Assembly (NCBI RefSeq): GCF_012927105.1 | Contig: NZ_JABBFV010000022.1 | Location: 1 to 64,000, forward strand | Reading direction: 5' to 3' | Length of the DNA stretch: 64,000 nucleotides | From: Sphingobium psychrophilum | GTDB taxonomy: Bacteria > Pseudomonadota > Alphaproteobacteria > Sphingomonadales > Sphingomonadaceae | Part shown: positions 60,142 through 64,000 of the stretch, in pieces | Layout of the letters: every line of letters begins with the position of its first letter | Numbering within the stretch: position 1 is the stretch's first letter | Program-made: the position numbers and the translations under genes | Notes under the pieces: model-generated | The model's input: the letters and a program-made list of their open reading frames with translations, nothing else | Told to the model about the DNA's origin: nothing | Databases searched by the model: none

Positions 60142-61316
60142 TCCGCGATTCCTGCGACGCGGTTCGAGTCGGGGAAATCTTCCGCCACCCATTGATCCTG
60201 AACCGCACGCAACGCCTTGGCCACATCCGGGCCGGGTGCCAGGCCGCGCGCGATCAACGCTCCGCCGCCGATCGGCAGGGCAGGCGGGGTCCATTCCCGC
60301 AACTGTTCGAGTGTCGCCAGCGGCTTGTCCGGATCGAGCAGCAGCCGATCGATTGCGCCTTCGACGCCGATCCTATGGGCGAGCGCGCGCGGACTTTCGA
60401 TCCCCGCCGCCGGTTCCAGCGCTACCACCAGCCGCTTGCGCGCCTTGTTCGACAGCTTCAACCGCGCACCGACTGCATCGGCCAGTGCCACGTCGGCCGG
60501 CAACAGCGCAGCCAGCCGCCGCAACGCGGACGCACCGATCCCGGCCTCCGCCTCTCGCGCCATCAGTCGGTCGATGCGCTCGACCCCGGCCGCATCCACT
60601 TCCGGCAGCACCGGGCGCAATATGCCGCCCTCGACCATCAGCCGCAGCGCATGGACCGGCGAAGCGACACCCAGCAATTTCAGCAATTCGTCCGCTATCC
60701 GTTCGCGCGACAGCGCCATCAGGCTGTTGGCCGCGGCGACGCACGCATCATACGCACTACTGTCCAACTCGTTGTCGCCATAGCGCGCCAGGAAGCGGAA
60801 ATAGCGCAATATGCGTAGATGATCTTCTGCGATCCGCGCCGACGCATCGCCGATGAAGCGCAGCCGCCGCGCCTCCAGATCCGCGATCCCGTCGAAATAG
60901 TCGCTGATCGCGCCGGTCAGCGGATCGGCATAAAGGGCGTTGATGGTGAAGTCGCGCCGCGCCGCATCCTCTTGCCAGTCGTCGGTATAGGCGATGGTCG
61001 CGCGTCGCCCGTCGGTACTGACGTCGCGTCGCAACGTGGTGATCTCTACCTGTCCGTCGGGCAGGACGGCGGTGATAGTGCCATGATCGATACCGGTCGG
61101 CACCGCCTTGATCCCCGCGCGCTTCAGCCGGGCGACGACGTCATGCGGGTCCAGCGTGGTGGCGATGTCGATATCGTTGACCGGTAGGCCGAGCAGCCCG
61201 TCGCGCACCGCGCCGCCGACGAAGCGCGCCTTGCCCTCCGCCGTATCCAGCGCGGCGAACAGGCCGTCCAGCCCAGGACGATGCCGCCATGGCGCATCAG
61301 GCAGTTTCATGGTCAT
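60105..61316 (-). CDS. CCA-adding enzyme / tRNA nucleotidyltransferase
   Basis: The 403-residue product is a class II CCA/poly(A) polymerase-type enzyme. It shows ARFVGGAVRDGLL followed by the catalytic DIDIAT, TTLRRDV, RRDFTINALYAD, and ARIAEDHLRILRYFRFLARYG (seen in two parts) with the neck and body helices after. It completes tRNA 3' CCA ends. I start at the ATG at 61316; the frame is open further but reads antisense. It overlaps the Nudix gene by about 20 bases and shares 37 bases with the 3' end of the convergent EAL gene. Confidence 0.9.
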   Translation of the reverse strand: MTMKLPDAPWRHRPGLDGLFAALDTAEGKARFVGGAVRDGLLGLPVNDIDIATTLDPHDVVARLKRAGIKAVPTGIDHGTITAVLPDGQVEITTLRRDVSTDGRRATIAYTDDWQEDAARRDFTINALYADPLTGAISDYFDGIADLEARRLRFIGDASARIAEDHLRILRYFRFLARYGDNELDSSAYDACVAAANSLMALSRERIADELLKLLGVASPVHALRLMVEGGILRPVLPEVDAAGVERIDRLMAREAEAGIGASALRRLAALLPADVALADAVGARLKLSNKARKRLVVALEPAAGIESPRALAHRIGVEGAIDRLLLDPDKPLATLEQLREWTPPALPIGGGALIARGLAPGPDVAKALRAVQDQWVAEDFPDSNRVAGIADQIVSKFQRARQ

Positions 61317-61905
61317 GGCCCAGCCTGCGCGAAAGATTGGCGAGAATGGCGGCGGTAATCCCCCAGATGCGGCGGCCTTCCCAATATATCTCGTAATAAT
61401 GCCGCTGCTTGCCTTCAAATTCGACGGCATGGCGCACCCGCCGCGCGGGGTCGAGCGCATAGGCGAGCGGCAGTTCGAACCAGTCGGCGACTTCGCTTTC
61501 CTGCGCGCGTAGCGGCAGATCCGGCGGAATGATGCCCAGCACGGGGATGATGTCGAAGCCGGTGAAGGTATGATAGCGGTCGGTCGTCCCGATCACCTGT
61601 ACCTGGTCGGGCGGCAGGGCGATCTCCTCCTGCGCCTCTCGCAGCGCGCCGGCGATTTCGTCGGCGTCGCTGTCATCCACCCGGCCGCCAGGAAAGGCGA
61701 TTTGCCCCGCATGTTTGCGCAGGCGCGATGATCGCTCGGTCAGGATCAGGCCCGGTTCCGGCCGGTCGGTGATCGCCACCAGCACGGCCGCGGGGGCCAG
61801 CACGATCTCGCCCTCTATCCGCGGATCGCGCATGTCGCTGGGTGCCAGATCGTCCCGCCTGTGCCCCTCGTCCAGCGCAGCGCGCAGCCGCTGCGCCAGC
61901 GTCAT
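61297..61905 (-). CDS. Nudix hydrolase (CoA pyrophosphatase-like)
   Basis: The 202-residue product has the Nudix box GGRVDDSDADEIAGALREAQEE with the G-x5-E-x7-REUxEE pattern (quoted across two blocks), preceded by RKHAGQIAFPGG, the UPF0035-type motif of coenzyme A diphosphatases. It probably cleaves CoA or a similar nucleotide. The ATG at 61905 overlaps the DUF1285 stop (ATGA), so the start is well supported. Confidence 0.88.
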   Translation of the reverse strand: MTLAQRLRAALDEGHRRDDLAPSDMRDPRIEGEIVLAPAAVLVAITDRPEPGLILTERSSRLRKHAGQIAFPGGRVDDSDADEIAGALREAQEEIALPPDQVQVIGTTDRYHTFTGFDIIPVLGIIPPDLPLRAQESEVADWFELPLAYALDPARRVRHAVEFEGKQRHYYEIYWEGRRIWGITAAILANLSRRLGHDHETA

Positions 61906-62468
61906 GCCGCGCCGTCCAGCGGGAAGAAAGCGCCCTCGCTCCACAGGCCGATCCGATCGGCGTCTTCCTCCAGCGCCAGGTTCATCAATTCATAATAGAC
62001 GCTGCGCGCAACCAGCGCCTCCATCCCGCCGCGCACATGCAGATAGGGATGCGGGCCGTCCGGCGTCTCGCGCAGGATCAGCGCATGGGCTGGCCCAGCG
62101 GTCACGATATCGCCATTTTTGATTCGGAAAGCGAGCGTGCGGTCCCGGCCTTCGCCCTCGCTCTTCAGTTCGACCGCGACGAAGGGGGCATCCTCCACAG
62201 CGATGTCCAACTTCTCGACCGGCGTTACCAGCACATGGCTACCGTCCGGCTCGCGCCGCAATATGGAGGAGAAGAGGCGCACCATCGTCTCCCGGCCGAT
62301 CGGCGACCCCTGGTGGAACCAGGTGCCGTCGCGCGCGATCCGCATCTCGCTGTCGCCGCAATGGTCGGGATTCCATTTCTCGACCGGCGGCAGGCGCTTT
62401 TCGGCGGCCAGCCGGGCAATGTCGGCAAGCGAGAGGGTGGACAGGTCGGGCAGGGGCTCCATGGGCAT
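61902..62468 (-). CDS. DUF1285 family protein
   Basis: The 188-residue product matches DUF1285: NPDHCGDSEMRIARDGTWFH, SPIGRETMVRLFSSIL, HVLVTPVEKLDIAVEDAPF and the C-terminal ARSVYYELMNLAL (quoted in parts). Function is unknown. It heads an overlapping operon with the Nudix and CCA enzyme genes, an arrangement seen in other alphaproteobacteria. Confidence 0.88.
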   Translation of the reverse strand: MPMEPLPDLSTLSLADIARLAAEKRLPPVEKWNPDHCGDSEMRIARDGTWFHQGSPIGRETMVRLFSSILRREPDGSHVLVTPVEKLDIAVEDAPFVAVELKSEGEGRDRTLAFRIKNGDIVTAGPAHALILRETPDGPHPYLHVRGGMEALVARSVYYELMNLALEEDADRIGLWSEGAFFPLDGAA

Positions 62469-62510
62469 GGGGCGGAGATAGGAGCCTCTTGCCCGAAGGC
62501 AAAGGGCAAA

Positions 62511-63047
62511 TCAGGCGGCGACGGCGATTCTGGGTCCGAGCATCCCGTTGCCGCCGATCGGACGGCCATCGACCGACAGCGCCAGCAACCGGCGCGGCTC
62601 GAACGGACCGGGCGCATCCCAGCCGGCCGTGCCGTCCGCAACGAAGCCCCAGAAGCGGCCATAATATTCAGGATCGCCGATCATCATCAGCGGCTCGCTG
62701 CTCTGTGCGCGCGCGGCGGCCACCACCGCGTCCATCATCGCCCGGCCATGGCCGCCAAATTGATGCGCCGGGTCGACTGCGACCGGACCTACCATGATGA
62801 GCGGCATCTGCCTGCCATCGGCTTGGCGCAACGCGACCGGCCAGCTTTGTAGCGATCCGATCAGCGCGCCATCGGCATCGACGGTGGCGAAGGAGAGGGC
62901 GGGCAACCACGGCATCCCCGCGCGGATGCCATAAGCGGTGCGTCCGTGCCGGTCGATGCCGAACGCCGCATCGAGCAACCGCTCGATCGCCGCATCGGGC
63001 TGGCTGTCCAGAGGGAGAATGTGAGACACGTCTTGCCGATCCGCCAT
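62511..63047 (-). CDS. GNAT family N-acetyltransferase (YhbS-like)
   Basis: The 178-residue product has the acetyl-CoA-binding GNAT motif (MVGPVAVDPAHQFGGHGRAMMDAVV in parts, MMIGDPEYYGRFWGF). The substrate is unknown. The long open frame upstream to 63356 is antisense of folB; the ATG at 63047 (MADRQDVSHILP) is the likely start. Confidence 0.87.
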   Translation of the reverse strand: MADRQDVSHILPLDSQPDAAIERLLDAAFGIDRHGRTAYGIRAGMPWLPALSFATVDADGALIGSLQSWPVALRQADGRQMPLIMVGPVAVDPAHQFGGHGRAMMDAVVAAARAQSSEPLMMIGDPEYYGRFWGFVADGTAGWDAPGPFEPRRLLALSVDGRPIGGNGMLGPRIAVAA

Positions 63048-63158
63048 CAATGGCGCATGGGGCAGCGCCGGAAGCGGGGCTTTAGCGCTCGCTTTGCAAA
63101 ATGAAAGAGCAAATTGGCCTGCCCGCACGGCACGGAATGGGCCTGAAGTTGGCGAATT

Positions 63159-63542
63159 ATGCATATTGGATTTGACGATTTTCTGACGCTGGAGGTCAAC
63201 AACCTCCATGTCGACGTGCTGACCGGCATCTATTCGGAGGAGACGCATCTCCCCCAGCCGCTGCGCATCTCCATCCGCGCCCGCTTGCGAATCGCCGATC
63301 ATTATGAGCCGGATACCGCGCTCAGCCAGTCCAAAAACTATATGGACCTGAAACACGCCGCCTCGACTGCGCTACCTGAAGGGGTGCATTTCACCCTGAT
63401 CGAAGGGGTGGCCGACCATATCATCGACACCATCTTCCTGCAGGACGACAAGGTCAGCCATGTCGAGGTAAAGATCGTCAAGCTCGCTTTGTCCGAACGC
63501 GGCGAAGAAATCGGCATCACCCTGGGCCGCGGCCGGAAATAA
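63159..63542 (+). CDS. folB: Dihydroneopterin aldolase family protein
   Basis: The 127-residue product matches FolB of folate synthesis: LEVNNLHVDVLTGIYSEE near the start, DLKHAASTALPEGVHFTLIEGVADHI (in parts) and VKIVKLALSERGEEIGITLGR. It is divergent from the GNAT gene and convergent with the oxygenase gene. It could also be a FolX-type epimerase. Confidence 0.85.
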   Translation: MHIGFDDFLTLEVNNLHVDVLTGIYSEETHLPQPLRISIRARLRIADHYEPDTALSQSKNYMDLKHAASTALPEGVHFTLIEGVADHIIDTIFLQDDKVSHVEVKIVKLALSERGEEIGITLGRGRK

Positions 63543-63594
63543 GTCTCGCTGGGCAATGAAACAGCGTGCGCCCGCGCGGGAGGGAGCACGCAAT

Positions 63595-64000
63595 TCACCC
63601 TTTCTTGATCAGCCCGATCTCGATCAGCCGCTCGGTCAAATAATCATGCGCGCTGATCGGCGGATCGCGCCGCGGATTTGCCTCGCTCACACATTGCGGC
63701 AGCGCGTCGATCATGAAGTCGGGCCGCAGGTGTAGAAAGAAGGGCATGGAATAGCGCGAATGGCCGCGCCGTTCCGGCGGCGGATTGACCACGCGATGGC
63801 TGGTCGATGGCAGCAGATGGTTGGTCAACCGTTGCAACATGTCGCCCACATTGATCGCCAGTGCGCCCGGTGGCGGCACGACCGGCAGCCAGTTGCCGCT
63901 GCGATCCTTCAACTCCAGCCCGCCTTCTTCCGCGCCTAGCAGCAGCGTGATGAGGTTGATATCCTCATGCGCGCCCGCACGGATGCCCGGTGCCTGCGCC
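63595..64000 (-). CDS. 2OG-Fe(II) oxygenase, isopenicillin-N-synthase family (partial)
   Basis: The 3' part of a gene runs off the right edge. It shows AGAHEDINLITLLLG with the H-x-D iron ligands, GLELKDRSGNWLPV, VGDMLQRLTN, the second His ligand in STSHRVVNP and RYSMPFFLHLRPD with the 2-oxoglutarate Arg. This is the isopenicillin N synthase-like dioxygenase family; substrate unknown. The N-terminus lies beyond 64000. Confidence 0.88.
   Translation of the reverse strand, partial: AQAPGIRAGAHEDINLITLLLGAEEGGLELKDRSGNWLPVVPPPGALAINVGDMLQRLTNHLLPSTSHRVVNPPPERRGHSRYSMPFFLHLRPDFMIDALPQCVSEANPRRDPPISAHDYLTERLIEIGLIKKG

Noticed and set aside
1-64000. CRISPR array or phage structural genes
   Set aside because: No regularly spaced direct repeats and no capsid, tail or terminase genes were seen on either strand.

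Overview
The window is GC-rich alphaproteobacterial chromosome, most likely from a sphingomonad (Sphingobium/Sphingomonas type). The signs are a GcrA cell-cycle regulator, an F0 ATP synthase operon with both b' and b subunits and no F1 genes beside it, several short proteins of a kind I associate with sphingomonads, and common TTG/GTG starts. The genus is inferred and was not tested by any search.

Positions 1-6390 are a decayed mobile region next to a tRNA-Glu gene. An IS end with the first codons of a transposase abuts a Tn3-family transposase that has lost its N-terminus and carries a stop codon. After two cargo-like genes and an HU gene comes a collapsed conjugation module. A DUF736 gene is cut after 40 residues and joined to the C-terminal half of traD. 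traI is reduced to its first ~108 residues joined in frame to its C-terminal tail. An apparently intact transfer-type lytic transglycosylase and a small excisionase-like HTH gene follow. The tRNA-Glu 3' end faces this debris, which fits an old integration site.

From about 7 kb the content is ordinary chromosome. It holds SapC, a FAD-linked oxidase, a DEAD-box helicase, RadC, a tightly coupled ydbH-ynbE-ydbL cell-envelope operon, and an ArsR-type regulator with a palindromic site. Next are atpI-atpB-atpE-atpF'-atpF, a zinc alcohol dehydrogenase, uvrC, a secreted protein whose start codon lies in a perfect hairpin, a semialdehyde dehydrogenase, recO and leuB. A tightly overlapping run follows: threonine dehydratase-like, metZ, apaG, lysR. 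Then come a secreted serine hydrolase, parE, an outer-membrane barrel protein, gcrA and an ABC-2 permease.

Positions 38-45.4 kb form a surface-polysaccharide block: UDP-glucose dehydrogenase, UDP-GlcNAc 2-epimerase, UDP-ManNAc dehydrogenase, an OPX exporter and a Wzc-type kinase/co-polymerase, but no glycosyltransferase. Purine genes purQ, purS and purC follow, split by a TauE-type transporter on the other strand. A Tat-exported PLP enzyme is next. A trehalose block (otsB, GH15, otsA) is flanked by two small ORFs and is divergent from a LysR gene that has a T-N11-A palindrome. A CcdAB-type toxin-antitoxin pair sits directly upstream of parC. The window ends with an EAL protein with a degenerate GGDEF domain, a CCA-enzyme/Nudix/DUF1285 operon, a GNAT enzyme, folB and a partial 2OG-Fe(II) oxygenase.

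I found one tRNA, no rRNA and no CRISPR array. The two most unusual signals are the internally deleted TraI with its DUF736/TraD junction, and the small unannotated membrane-protein ORFs beside the ugd, otsA and TauE genes. I see no strong evidence for an entirely new multi-gene system.
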